Positions 8,551 through 17,881 of a stretch of 64,000 bases of DNA are shown piece by piece. This stretch comes from Paenibacillus sp. J31TS4. GTDB taxonomy: Bacteria; Bacillota; Bacilli; Paenibacillales; NBRC-103111. Every line of letters begins with the position of its first letter. The stretch's first letter is position 1. The stretch covers positions 1,426,001-1,490,000 of the forward strand of contig NZ_BOSI01000001.1 in the NCBI RefSeq assembly GCF_018403265.1, in the 5' to 3' direction. Under the pieces are notes generated by a model, which was given only the letters and a program-made list of their open reading frames with translations, was not told the origin of the DNA and ran no database searches. The position numbers were made by a program, and so were the translations under genes.

Positions 8551-8584
8551 AAAAAAGGACCGCCTGTGGGGCGGTCTTTTTTTG
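8551..8584 (+). terminator. Intrinsic terminator of MFS gene
   Basis: GACCGCC (8558-8564) pairs with GGCGGTC (8570-8576), followed by T7. Confidence 0.88.
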
Positions 8585-8638
8585 TTTCTGGCATGCCGGC
8601 CGGCTGGCGCGGTCTTCCCGTTGCTAAGGAGACGGGTA

Positions 8639-9277
8639 TCAGCCGCGCACGCGAGCAAGCACGAGTCCGTCGTAAGCCGGCAGCAGGGTCGCCTCCAGCC
8701 GCTCATCGCTGAGGGCGCGTTCATTGAAGGCCCGCACACTCTGCACGGAAGGGCCGCTACGCTCCGGGTCCAGGGTTTTGCCTCGCAGAAACGCGTTGTC
8801 ACCCAGAATCAGCGCGCCGGGGTTCGCGAGCCGGATGGCCTTCTCGAGATATGCCGGGTAGTTGCCTTTATCAGCGTCGATCAGGAACAGATCGAACCTC
8901 TCGTCCTCGGCCTCCAACCGGTCCAGCGAGTCGAGCGCCTCGCCGACCCGGTAGTCCGCGCAGTCTCCAAACCCGGCGAGCGTCAGATTGCGTTTTGCGA
9001 GCTGTGCGTACTCTTCCTTCAGCTCCAGCGAGACCAGCTGCCCGCCGGGTGCCAGCCCCCTAGCCAGGCAGATGCCGCTGTAGCCGCCGAGCGCACCGAT
9101 CTCCAGAATGCGCTTCGCTCCGCTGATCTTGACGAGCAGCGTCAGCAGCCGGCCGTAGCCGGGTGCAATCGAAACCTCTGGCATTCCGCTCTCCTTAATC
9201 GACTTCAGCACCCTTTCCAGCTCCGGGTCCTCGCCGAGCAGCGAGTCGGCATACTGCTCCTGTGTCATGCTTTCCAT
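8639..9277 (-). CDS. Class I SAM-dependent O-methyltransferase
   Basis: This 212-residue protein belongs to the bacterial O-methyltransferase (catechol/caffeoyl-CoA-like) family. Visible motifs are SAM motif I ILEIGALGGYSGICLA, the acidic end of strand 2 LVSLELKEEYAQLA, the metal/catalytic DLFLIDADKGNYPAYLE and the LILGDNAF segment. These enzymes methylate hydroxyls with Mg2+. The frame runs far upstream, but ATG 9277 (MESMTQEQYA) follows AAGGAGGA at a normal distance, so the longer form is rejected. It is probably a single gene, facing away from the divergent YpsC-like gene. Substrate unknown. Confidence 0.87.
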   Translation of the reverse strand: MESMTQEQYADSLLGEDPELERVLKSIKESGMPEVSIAPGYGRLLTLLVKISGAKRILEIGALGGYSGICLARGLAPGGQLVSLELKEEYAQLAKRNLTLAGFGDCADYRVGEALDSLDRLEAEDERFDLFLIDADKGNYPAYLEKAIRLANPGALILGDNAFLRGKTLDPERSGPSVQSVRAFNERALSDERLEATLLPAYDGLVLARVRG

Positions 9278-9365
9278 CTGGTCGTCCTCCTTAAGGCTGC
9301 CGCGGCCGGGGCGGCCGGCTATCCCGGAACCGCTGCTTCGGTCCTGCGGCAGGGCGTTCCGTCCG

Positions 9366-9394
9366 TTGTATCCAGTCGCGGATTCGCCTATACT
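9366..9394 (+). promoter_or_regulatory. Sigma-A promoter for the YpsC-like gene
   Basis: TTGTAT (9366-9371), a 17-nt spacer and TATACT (9389-9394) lie about 120 nt upstream of the methyltransferase start. Confidence 0.6.
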
Positions 9395-9514
9395 AGTACC
9401 TATTGTAGGGAATTGTGCGGCCTGCCACAACGGGCAGTCCGTTTGGCGCAGCGGGCGGCTCAGGCTCCCCGCTTGGCGCCGCTCGCTTTTTCCGCTAGAC
9501 CTTGACAAAATGAG

Positions 9515-10681
9515 GTGGACCCAATCGAATTGATAGCTACGTGCCCGATGGGACTCGAGGCGCTCGTCGCCCGGGAGCTGAAAACTTTGGGCTATGAAGA
9601 TTTGCTGGTGGAGAACGGACGCGTCACGTTCCGCGGCGACGCATTGGCCGTCGCGCGGACAAACCTGTGGCTGCGCACCGCCGACCGGATTCTGATCAAG
9701 ATGGGCGAATTCAAGGCCGTCACGTTCGACGAGCTCTTCGAGGGAACGCGCGCCCTCCCTTGGCCGGATTGGATTCCTGGCGACGCCGAGTTCCCGGTAG
9801 AGGGCCGCTCGCACAAGTCGCAGCTGTCCAGCGTACCGGCCTGTCAGGGAATCGTCAAGAAGGCCGTCGTTGAGAAGATGAAGGAGCGCTATCGGACCGA
9901 TTGGTTCCAGGAGTCCGGCGCGCGCTTCGTGATCGAGGTGGCGCTGCTGAACGACATCGCCACCTTGACGATCGATACGACCGGGCCGAGCCTGCACAAG
10001 CGGGGCTACCGCAAGCTCGTGACTGAAGCTCCGCTAAAGGAGACGCTTGCCGCCGCCATGATCCAGCTCAGCCGCTGGAACCCCGAGCGGCCGCTGTACG
10101 ATCCGTTCTGCGGCTCCGGCACCATTCCGGTGGAAGCCGCGATGATCGGCTGGAACATCGCGCCAGGACTGCGCCGTTCGTTCCCGGCGGAGCATTGGCC
10201 GATCCTCGGCAAGGCTGTATGGGAGGAAGCTCGCGAGGAAGCGTACGATGAGCTCCGCGACGACGTGCCGCTCCAGATCGCGGGTTCGGATATCGACCCC
10301 GCCGCCATTGAGGTGGCCCAAGCCGCCGCCAAGAGCGCGGGGCTCGGCAAGGAGCTGAAGTTCGAGGTGCTGCCGGTCGCGAAGATCCGGCCAAAGGGCG
10401 ACTACGGCGTGATCGTCACGAATCCGCCGTACGGCGAGCGGCTCGGCGACAAGGCCGAGGCCGAGAAGGCGCTTCGGCAGCTCGGTTCCATCGTCACCCA
10501 GATGCCGACCTGGTCGTCCTTCGTCCTGAGTCCGAACAAGCAGCTCGAGCATTATTGGGGCAAGCCGGCGGACAAGCGGCGCAAGCTGTTCAACGGGCGG
10601 ATCGAATGCGCGCTGTACCAGTTTTTTGCGCCGGGCGGGCTGCATCCGAAACGAAACAAAAGCAACGATTCCGGCCAATAG
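9515..10681 (+). CDS. THUMP-domain class I SAM-dependent RNA methyltransferase (YpsC/RlmL-like)
   Basis: This 388-residue protein has an N-terminal ferredoxin-like region plus THUMP RNA-binding domain (about residues 1-165) and a C-terminal Rossmann methyltransferase. LYDPFCGSGTIPVEAA is the SAM-binding motif and IVTNPPYGERLG carries the catalytic NPPY of N2-guanine methyltransferases. It resembles B. subtilis YpsC and the RlmL N-half, so a 23S rRNA m2G role is likely. The start is ambiguous: GTG 9515 gives MDPIELIAT, while TTG 9530 has GAGGTGG (9513-9519) at better spacing and gives MIATCPMGLE. The stop lies inside the terminator stem. Confidence 0.88.
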   Translation: MDPIELIATCPMGLEALVARELKTLGYEDLLVENGRVTFRGDALAVARTNLWLRTADRILIKMGEFKAVTFDELFEGTRALPWPDWIPGDAEFPVEGRSHKSQLSSVPACQGIVKKAVVEKMKERYRTDWFQESGARFVIEVALLNDIATLTIDTTGPSLHKRGYRKLVTEAPLKETLAAAMIQLSRWNPERPLYDPFCGSGTIPVEAAMIGWNIAPGLRRSFPAEHWPILGKAVWEEAREEAYDELRDDVPLQIAGSDIDPAAIEVAQAAAKSAGLGKELKFEVLPVAKIRPKGDYGVIVTNPPYGERLGDKAEAEKALRQLGSIVTQMPTWSSFVLSPNKQLEHYWGKPADKRRKLFNGRIECALYQFFAPGGLHPKRNKSNDSGQ

Positions 10682-10700
10682 CCGGGTCGTTGCTTTTTTT
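10657..10700 (+). terminator. Terminator overlapping the stop codon
   Basis: AGCAACGA (10661-10668) pairs with TCGTTGCT (10687-10694) with an inner CCGGC/GCCGG stem, then T7. The TAG stop at 10679-10681 is in the loop. Confidence 0.85.
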
Positions 10701-10856
10701 CATGGAGGACACTTTATCGGTCTGTTGGCACTTTAGCCAATCCGTCCCCTTCTCGTGGAGGAGCCGCTGCTGCGGCTCTTGTCCGATCGGCTGTCAGGGA
10801 TGTCGGTGAGTACGCGGCGGGGTGTCCCGGCGAGTCCATGACGGTCCCACGCAGGG

Positions 10857-11312
10857 TTACCTCTCAGACCCGGCGTTCGCAGGGACAGGGGCTTCTCCGT
10901 CAGCGGCATCCGAAGCCGGCCGCTTCATCGCTTCCGCAAGCTCGAAGCCGTACTGCCGGTAGAGCCCGTGCGCATCCTTCGTGCGCAGCGACATGCTGCA
11001 TCCCGCTAGCGCCGGGTGGGTGACAAGGCAGTCCATCAGCCATTTGCCGAGCCCCCTGCCCCGTTCGTTCTCGTCGATGACGACATCGCATACCCAAGCG
11101 AAGCATGCGTAATCAGTGACCACCCGGAGAAAGCCGAGCTGCCGATCCCCTTCATAAAGGCCGAGGCAGAGCGAGCCCTCGATCGCCCGGGCGGTCTTCT
11201 CCCTTGGCCGCTCCGAAGCCCAATACGTCCGGGACAGCATCTCATGAATCTTGTCCAGCTGCAGCCGGGCCTGGTCGTCACTGATCAACAAGCTGCCTCT
11301 CGTCCACTCCAT
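10857..11312 (-). CDS. GNAT family N-acetyltransferase
   Basis: This 151-residue GNAT protein transfers acetyl from acetyl-CoA to an unknown amine. The core motif A is CDVVIDENERGRGLGKWLM, with the R-G-x-G-x pyrophosphate-binding turn. LGFLRVVTDY is the beta4-like segment and KDAHGLYRQYGFEL is the terminal GNAT signature. The ATG at 11312 follows ACGAGGAGTG. The open frame upstream to 11411 lacks GNAT features. It is isolated, with no clear operon partner. Confidence 0.85.
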   Translation of the reverse strand: MEWTRGSLLISDDQARLQLDKIHEMLSRTYWASERPREKTARAIEGSLCLGLYEGDRQLGFLRVVTDYACFAWVCDVVIDENERGRGLGKWLMDCLVTHPALAGCSMSLRTKDAHGLYRQYGFELAEAMKRPASDAADGEAPVPANAGSER

Positions 11313-11557
11313 TCTCCCACTCCTCGTTGTATATCCGTTGTATTCCCTTCCTCGATTGGATCCGGGAAGGGCTTTGTAGAACAAGATACACCTCGCACAG
11401 AGCGGGGACAAGCCTTTCTTCCGCCAGTGCTTGTTATCGGCGGTCTCTTGATCCGTAAAGCGCTAGACAAATGTCGGAGGCAGATGTACTGGCCGAACGG
11501 CTGAACAAAGCCTAACCCGCATCCCTTTTCACGTGTGAACAGCTTGAAAAACACCTG

Positions 11558-14500
11558 CTAACGAACTCGGTGAACGCTCCAATAGCGGTCGATCGGACCG
11601 AGGATGCGCAGCGGAACGGTCGTCCGCTTGACTGTTCCGTTGGCATAAACCAGCTCGAATGCAACATCGTACAGTCCCTCGGGCAGTGCCTCCTCTACCG
11701 TTCCGAGCCTAGCATCGTACAGGGAGCCGGTGAACCGGGAATCGGCCCATTCCTGCCTCAGCTCCTCGACCAGGTCCACCAATCCTCCATCCGCAAGTAC
11801 GGCGCGGAACGAAGCGGTCGCGCGGTCGATCGGAACAGTAGGAGGCCCGGCGGCCGCGACCAGCCAGCGTTCGCCCGAATAAAAGTCTTTGGGCGCAAAT
11901 GTGACCTGATGGCCTCTCGCCAGGTGGTTCGCATACCACTCCGGCGTATGCGACACATCCGCCTCGATCGTCAGCTCCCGGATCGGAATACTCTTGGTCA
12001 CGGAAGCCGATGCCCATCCATCCGAGACGGTCAGCGTCACCTTCACTTCTCCCGGCACTGTCCAGCGCCGCGAGAAAGAGGATGCGGTTCCTCCCGATTC
12101 AGTCCCCTGGGCAGTCACGATCTGCCAAGAATACGTGAGCGGATCGCCGTCGGGATCCTCAGCTCGGCTCACGACACGGACCGTGTCCCCTTCCCAGACG
12201 GGCTGCGGCGACCAGTCAAAATCCGCCGTCGGCGGACGATTGATGAGCATCCAGACCGGAGCTGACCAGTCCGACCAGGAGAGACCATCGTACACGCGTA
12301 CGCGGACCTTCAGCTTCTCCCCCGCAGGCAGATCGGTAGGAACCGCCCATTGCCCTTTGGCGTCCGTTGTTTGCTGCCAGTGTTCACCCGAGTCCAGCAC
12401 CATCCGGCCATCCGAGGCGCGAGTGATCTGCAATTGAAAATAGGTGAACACCGTCCCGGGGTCCGGGTCGCTCTGCTTCCACTCCAGCACCGGTCTTCGG
12501 CTCGCAAAGACGGTTGGCCGGGTTTCGCTGCCATCCGGAACCGTCATGACGGCGACCGGGGGGCGGTTGATCCGCATCCACGTATCTTCGGACCAATCGG
12601 ACCAGTCGAGGCCGTCGGAAACCCTCACCCGCACCCGCAGCTTTTCCCCGGGCGGGAGAGGGGACGAGGCGGTCCAGCTGCCCGCCGAAGAAGTGGTATT
12701 CTGATCCTGCCTGCCGGAGTCCAGCAGCACCCGGTTCTGCTCATCGGCTATCTGCAGCTGAAATCCTCGGAAGACCGTGCCGGCATCCGGGTCCGTCTGC
12801 GACCAGGTCAACCGGGGAGTCGTTGTCGGCATGAGAGTAGGATTCTCCCGGGTCCCTCCCGGATCGATCATGCGAGCGAGTGGAGGCGAGTTGGTCCGCA
12901 TCCAGCCGACGTTCGACCAGTCCGACCAGAGCAGCCCGTCGCTGACCCGGACCTGCACCTGGTAGCTGTTCCCTCGGACGAGCGCCTGCGTCATCGCCCA
13001 CTGCTGAGAGACGGCCGTCGTCCCCTGCCCCTGCACGCCTGTATCGACTACCACTGTACCGGCTTCGTCCTTGACCAGCACTTGGTAGCCGGCAAACAGA
13101 GTGCCCGGATCCGGATCGGTCTGGTTCCATCGAATGGTTGGCAGCAAGGTGTCGACGGGAGTGGGGGTTGTCCGGGAGCCTGACGGAAAGGTAAGCTGAG
13201 CAGCCGGCGGGCGATTAGACAGCGTCACCGAGACCTCGACGCTCTGCTCGGCCCAATCGCTCCATACCCCGTCCTCCTGCATGACAGCAAGGCTAACAAG
13301 GTACGTGCCCTTCTGATTAGGCCGGCTTGGGAATCCGAAAGCCGTTGTGCCGTCCGGAGCCGTATACTTCCAGCGCCGGTCCAGGATACCCCGGTTCGTC
13401 CCATACCCCGCTTGGTAGTTCGACGGGCTGAGCCAGCGATCGGGGTTGTAGCTTTGGTCATCCGACTGGAGGGACTGGTCCGCGTTTCGTTTGATCGTGA
13501 ACTGTGCGACCGGCTTCCGGACCACTTTGGCGTATTGCGTGTAAGGGTCCGAGAATTTGCTATAGCCGGCGAAGGTGCCGTCCGCGTATTTGTAAGGCGC
13601 AGGTGACGGATCGTCCGCCTGCTGGAAGTCAACCTTGTAATAGCCGACCCGGTCCAATGTCGGGATCGGTGAGGTGACTATCCGGTTGCTGTAGCTGTTG
13701 GCCGGCGGTGTATCCGAATAGCCGTCCCCGCTGTTCAAGTACTTGTATGGCTGCTCGTTACGGAACGTCCATTTGATGGTTTGCGGCAGCCCTGGGTCTC
13801 CCTCGGGATCCGAATAACTCGTGTTGTAACGGATCGGCTGCCCCACTACAACCACATTGTCTAGATACTGCACGCCCGGATATTCGAGTATGGAGAGTCC
13901 TTTAAACTCGGTATTTCCTTTGGTCGCATACGGCCCATAATAGCCGGCTCCCGTGATCCGGCTATCCGTCACGTCGATCAACGGAACTCCGTTCACGTAT
14001 ACCTTAATCTTGCTGCCGGTTACCTTTACCTTGGCGCTGTAAAACATCCCGGCGCTGATCGGATACGACTTGGATCCAAGCACCGTCCGAGCCCCATTCA
14101 CATAGGCAACCAGGCTCGTCTTGTCCTTGTCGTGCTCCACTCGGTAGAAATTCTGGTTGTTGACCATTCGGAAGGAAAAGCCCGCTTGCTCGCCCGGCGT
14201 CGTCTCGCTGTCGAACTGGAAGGCATATTGGAATTCGGCGTTTTGGACCGATTTCCCCGGATGGTAGAACTGCCCGTAGGTGAAATAGGGCTCTTTCATC
14301 GGCCGGTTCGTCAGAGGGCCATCCAGCACCTTGTAGTAATAGTAAGTGGACTCCGAACTGTACGTGTATTCCAGGTAAAGCCTCCCGTCCTCTAACAGGT
14401 TAATGTCCCGGGAATAGGCATCAATATATTCTTCATTGCTTTCGTAAAAGAGGCGTTTGGTCGCAACAATGCCGCCATTGCGAAGATCCACCTGCATCAA

Positions 14501-17500
14501 GTCTATGATCGCTGCGTAACCTCCGCCTGCGGGTTGGTTTCCGCCTGGGTTCATCGCATACAGGTAGCCATCCTTGGAAATGACCCTTGGTCCGGTTGGA
14601 ACTCCCCACGCAGCCCAGCGCCGATTCCCGTTCCAATCATAGGCCCGGAGCTCGCCCGATGTAGCGACCAGGATGGTGTCCCCGTAGGTTCCATAAATGG
14701 TGCCTCCTGCTACCTGGCCGGAAGGTTGTACGTCCGCCAGCCAGATGCTTCGGATTAGATTCCCGTTAGAGGCATTCCGGATTCTTAGGAAGGTCTGGTT
14801 TTGGGTTCCTTGGAAAGCAGAAGAGACATACGCAAATTGGGATAGGTCCGGACTCAGGAAGGCACCGGTTAACTTGTCCACCCAAAAAGCTGTCGAGCTG
14901 TCCTCCAGCACCCTCCACTGTTCTATGCCATCGACAGTTTTGGATATTTCCAATGGGTCATGCATGCTTCTGTTCTCCAGCTTGATGAACGGAAGCGCGC
15001 CAGATCCTCTTTTGATTCGTTCGGACGCATTAGCATCCCGTAAAGTGGTAGGCTTTGACAGGTCCAAACCGTTAAAGGGAGACTTGAAGTCCCGAAGCGT
15101 CGGCTGGTTAAAGAACTTTATGCTCTTCAGCGTGCCGGCGGCCGTCTTATACCAGCGCTGATCGGTCACTTCACCGTCCAGCGAGTTTCTCTTCCATTCG
15201 TTAAGCAGCGCATCCGTCCCTATGACGATCGGCAGGCCTAAAGGCGGCGGCTGTACTTCCCCCTGCATCGTGAAAGAGACATTTGGTTCCTCGTTGACCA
15301 CTTCAAAGAAAAAGTCCTTGTCTGCCGTCCGCTTGTATCCAAGCCCTTCCTGCAGATGAATGTGAATACGATATTTGCCTACCTTCGTCGGCCGGTAGGT
15401 GAAGGTTCCGCTGCCGTCCAGCTTGATCGTCGCTGCCGCTTCGTCGGCGAACGATCCGTTATTATTGGAATCGTAGGCCAGCGTGACGGTATGGACCGCG
15501 ATGGGATCGTCATCCGGGCTGTACGACGTATCCCGGAAGTTCATCGTTATGTTGCGGACGCCGGTTCCCGGATTGACGAGCTGCGCGATCGGCGGCAGGT
15601 CCGGAAGGACGTTCAGCCGGGCCGTCGCAGGGGCCAGGGACTTGAGCCCGACATCATCGATTACGTCCAGCTTGATCTCATAGCTGCCGGCTGTCGGGTA
15701 GACCGATTGCTTGGTGCCGTACCACTCATACGAGACAATGCGCCTGTCCTTGATTGGACTAAAGCTATACGCGCCGCTGATTTCGGGTGTGAATGTCCGT
15801 CCCTCTACTACCTTCGGCGGCAGCGTGATGATCGGAACGGGGTTCGGATCGGTAACAAAGAGCGAAACCGTCAGCTTTCTTGAATTTCCGCATAGATCCA
15901 TCCCGTAGACATCAATCGTATGCGTTCCTCTTTCTGCTTCGGTAACCACCGCTCCATTGCCGAAGGTAAAGCGCGTATCGTACTCCCAAGGACTGTATAG
16001 ATCTCGCAGCTTCTTCAACCAAGGACTGGTCACGTTTTGCCAATCCCAACGGAAATAGTAACCGTCTCCGTCTGGATCGTATGGCGTTGGTGGCGTGGAC
16101 TGGTTATCCTCGATGATCTGCAGCCCGAGGCGGTTGCCGATAACGGCCGTCTCGAGCGGATTGACGGCGGACGTATTGCCGCTGTAAACCCAGCCTGCTT
16201 TGAACACTGGAGGCTGGTTTCCTTCCTTACAGGAAGCCGGTTTTACAATCTCGAATGTCTTGGGTCCTACCGTCTTCGTGGTACCGCACGTTGTTTTGAG
16301 CTCCATGGTGACGGATACCGGGCCGTTGGTTATGCCGGCAGGGTATGGGGGGCCGGCAAACGAAACAGCACTCGCTTGTTCGTTTACGACCTTGTAGGTC
16401 TGGCCGTTTTGTGTGACCCTCCAAGTGACGGTCGCGATGGTGCAGCTGTTGCCGCCGGTTACCGATATGGAGGGCTGGAACCAGTTGGATTCCCCGTAAT
16501 TAATCCTCGGCTTCTCGATTTTAAAATCTGCGGCAACCTGTTCGGGACCACCACCACCGCCGCCACTACAAGAAGTGCTTGCTGTGATGGAGAAGGAGGC
16601 TGTATTGTTGTCCCTCTGCTTCTCTTCGACCGCGCCGGCCGTGTCCAGCTCGATCGTGAAACGAACGGTTGCAGGCTCTGTGAAGTTATATGGAAAGGAG
16701 CCGGTTACTTTCTGGCCGGCGTTAGCTCCGTTGTATCCTTTGTTCTGAAGTTGGGTGCCGTCCGCCAGGACGCGAACGTTAAAGGGGGTCGAAAACTCCT
16801 TGCCGCTGTTCGTGAAGGTGAATCCGAAGGTGACCGGCTTTCCGACTTCTACACAGCCTGGCGGCGTGAGAACGATGCTGCCGAGATCCGGCGTTTCAGA
16901 TGGAGTGTAGGTGAGGGTGACGGTGCCGGCAGAGTATTTATAGGTGATGCCCTTCCAGTAGAGGTTTGCTCTCATAAAATAGTTTCTATCTTCCGCTATA
17001 TCGCCGAGTTTTTTAAGTTCGTAATCAACACCAGCTAATAATTTTTCTCCTAATATTCGTCTGATTTTTAACTCCCCGTACCCAGTACCGGATCCTCCCC
17101 AAAAGTAGGGAGCTGCATCGGGTGTGCTGCTATCGGCTTCTGCCTCAAACACTTCTATGCTCGCAGGGGCCAGTTGCTCTTTCAGCACAGCGCCTTCCTG
17201 GAGGTTTCCCGGCTTTCCTGTAATTGGATCTGGGTCATAGTATTCTGTAGGTGATTCCACCTCATAGGCATGGGTAACGGCTGCCCCTTCAAAATTGTAG
17301 TTTGGCTTCAAATCATCAGGATCTTTACCAAACGTATATCTGAGGTCAATAGATTCCGGAATCCTACGATCGTTATTATCTGCGTCATACCCTTCCGTTG
17401 GAATTATACCGGGGTATTGACTGATACCATCTTTGAAAGTAGAAGGGCTCGGATCAAAGCGGATGCGTGCCGTTCTTGCTCCCTCGTGTTCCCATCGTTT

Positions 17501-17878
17501 ACCAGTTGGTAAGCGATAGACGTGATGACCAGGGTTAGTCGTAGATTTAGAAACTTTTGTTTCCTCTTTTCCTTCTGCCGTTACTGTTAACACGCTTCCT
17601 GAAATAGAAGAAGCCACCGTCTTCCCGTTAACGGTTACGGTGGCTTTTGTAATGGTTCCGGGAACATCGCTAACATCTAAGTCAAAAATGCTAACCTTTG
17701 AAGCGGAGTAAAAGTCCTCGACATTCTCTGTCGTTATTTGCTTATTTGCAAAGTCAATGTTGTATATTTGCTCTGCAGCACTGGCTATCCCTGAAAAAAA
17801 GGGGATAATCAAGCTAATTAGCTGGGTCAGCAGGATAAATAAACTGATTTTTTTTTTTACGTATTTCAACTCGCTCAC
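11558..17878 (-). CDS. Giant secreted multidomain surface protein (CARDB/PKD/FnIII-like repeats)
   Basis: This 2106-residue protein has a Sec signal peptide (cleavage near SAA-EQ, about residue 36). Domains by eye: beta-rich N-terminus; CARDB-like domain (about 336-440); Gly6 linker; PKD-like modules (about 570-950); a PQQ/propeller-like stretch (about 990-1185); a LamG-like jelly roll (about 1195-1330); three FnIII-like repeats of about 107 residues (about 1555-1878), each ending WSDWS; a PKD domain (about 1880-1970); and an unknown C-terminus. There is no anchor, and it starts 4 nt from the SLH-protein stop, so it may be held by that partner. GTG 17878 is weakly served; TTG 17869 has AGAGGTGA at good spacing. 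An A11 tract lies at codons 7-11. Confidence 0.85.
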   Translation of the reverse strand: MSELKYVKKKISLFILLTQLISLIIPFFSGIASAAEQIYNIDFANKQITTENVEDFYSASKVSIFDLDVSDVPGTITKATVTVNGKTVASSISGSVLTVTAEGKEETKVSKSTTNPGHHVYRLPTGKRWEHEGARTARIRFDPSPSTFKDGISQYPGIIPTEGYDADNNDRRIPESIDLRYTFGKDPDDLKPNYNFEGAAVTHAYEVESPTEYYDPDPITGKPGNLQEGAVLKEQLAPASIEVFEAEADSSTPDAAPYFWGGSGTGYGELKIRRILGEKLLAGVDYELKKLGDIAEDRNYFMRANLYWKGITYKYSAGTVTLTYTPSETPDLGSIVLTPPGCVEVGKPVTFGFTFTNSGKEFSTPFNVRVLADGTQLQNKGYNGANAGQKVTGSFPYNFTEPATVRFTIELDTAGAVEEKQRDNNTASFSITASTSCSGGGGGGPEQVAADFKIEKPRINYGESNWFQPSISVTGGNSCTIATVTWRVTQNGQTYKVVNEQASAVSFAGPPYPAGITNGPVSVTMELKTTCGTTKTVGPKTFEIVKPASCKEGNQPPVFKAGWVYSGNTSAVNPLETAVIGNRLGLQIIEDNQSTPPTPYDPDGDGYYFRWDWQNVTSPWLKKLRDLYSPWEYDTRFTFGNGAVVTEAERGTHTIDVYGMDLCGNSRKLTVSLFVTDPNPVPIITLPPKVVEGRTFTPEISGAYSFSPIKDRRIVSYEWYGTKQSVYPTAGSYEIKLDVIDDVGLKSLAPATARLNVLPDLPPIAQLVNPGTGVRNITMNFRDTSYSPDDDPIAVHTVTLAYDSNNNGSFADEAAATIKLDGSGTFTYRPTKVGKYRIHIHLQEGLGYKRTADKDFFFEVVNEEPNVSFTMQGEVQPPPLGLPIVIGTDALLNEWKRNSLDGEVTDQRWYKTAAGTLKSIKFFNQPTLRDFKSPFNGLDLSKPTTLRDANASERIKRGSGALPFIKLENRSMHDPLEISKTVDGIEQWRVLEDSSTAFWVDKLTGAFLSPDLSQFAYVSSAFQGTQNQTFLRIRNASNGNLIRSIWLADVQPSGQVAGGTIYGTYGDTILVATSGELRAYDWNGNRRWAAWGVPTGPRVISKDGYLYAMNPGGNQPAGGGYAAIIDLMQVDLRNGGIVATKRLFYESNEEYIDAYSRDINLLEDGRLYLEYTYSSESTYYYYKVLDGPLTNRPMKEPYFTYGQFYHPGKSVQNAEFQYAFQFDSETTPGEQAGFSFRMVNNQNFYRVEHDKDKTSLVAYVNGARTVLGSKSYPISAGMFYSAKVKVTGSKIKVYVNGVPLIDVTDSRITGAGYYGPYATKGNTEFKGLSILEYPGVQYLDNVVVVGQPIRYNTSYSDPEGDPGLPQTIKWTFRNEQPYKYLNSGDGYSDTPPANSYSNRIVTSPIPTLDRVGYYKVDFQQADDPSPAPYKYADGTFAGYSKFSDPYTQYAKVVRKPVAQFTIKRNADQSLQSDDQSYNPDRWLSPSNYQAGYGTNRGILDRRWKYTAPDGTTAFGFPSRPNQKGTYLVSLAVMQEDGVWSDWAEQSVEVSVTLSNRPPAAQLTFPSGSRTTPTPVDTLLPTIRWNQTDPDPGTLFAGYQVLVKDEAGTVVVDTGVQGQGTTAVSQQWAMTQALVRGNSYQVQVRVSDGLLWSDWSNVGWMRTNSPPLARMIDPGGTRENPTLMPTTTPRLTWSQTDPDAGTVFRGFQLQIADEQNRVLLDSGRQDQNTTSSAGSWTASSPLPPGEKLRVRVRVSDGLDWSDWSEDTWMRINRPPVAVMTVPDGSETRPTVFASRRPVLEWKQSDPDPGTVFTYFQLQITRASDGRMVLDSGEHWQQTTDAKGQWAVPTDLPAGEKLKVRVRVYDGLSWSDWSAPVWMLINRPPTADFDWSPQPVWEGDTVRVVSRAEDPDGDPLTYSWQIVTAQGTESGGTASSFSRRWTVPGEVKVTLTVSDGWASASVTKSIPIRELTIEADVSHTPEWYANHLARGHQVTFAPKDFYSGERWLVAAAGPPTVPIDRATASFRAVLADGGLVDLVEELRQEWADSRFTGSLYDARLGTVEEALPEGLYDVAFELVYANGTVKRTTVPLRILGPIDRYWSVHRVR

Positions 17879-17881
17879 CTC

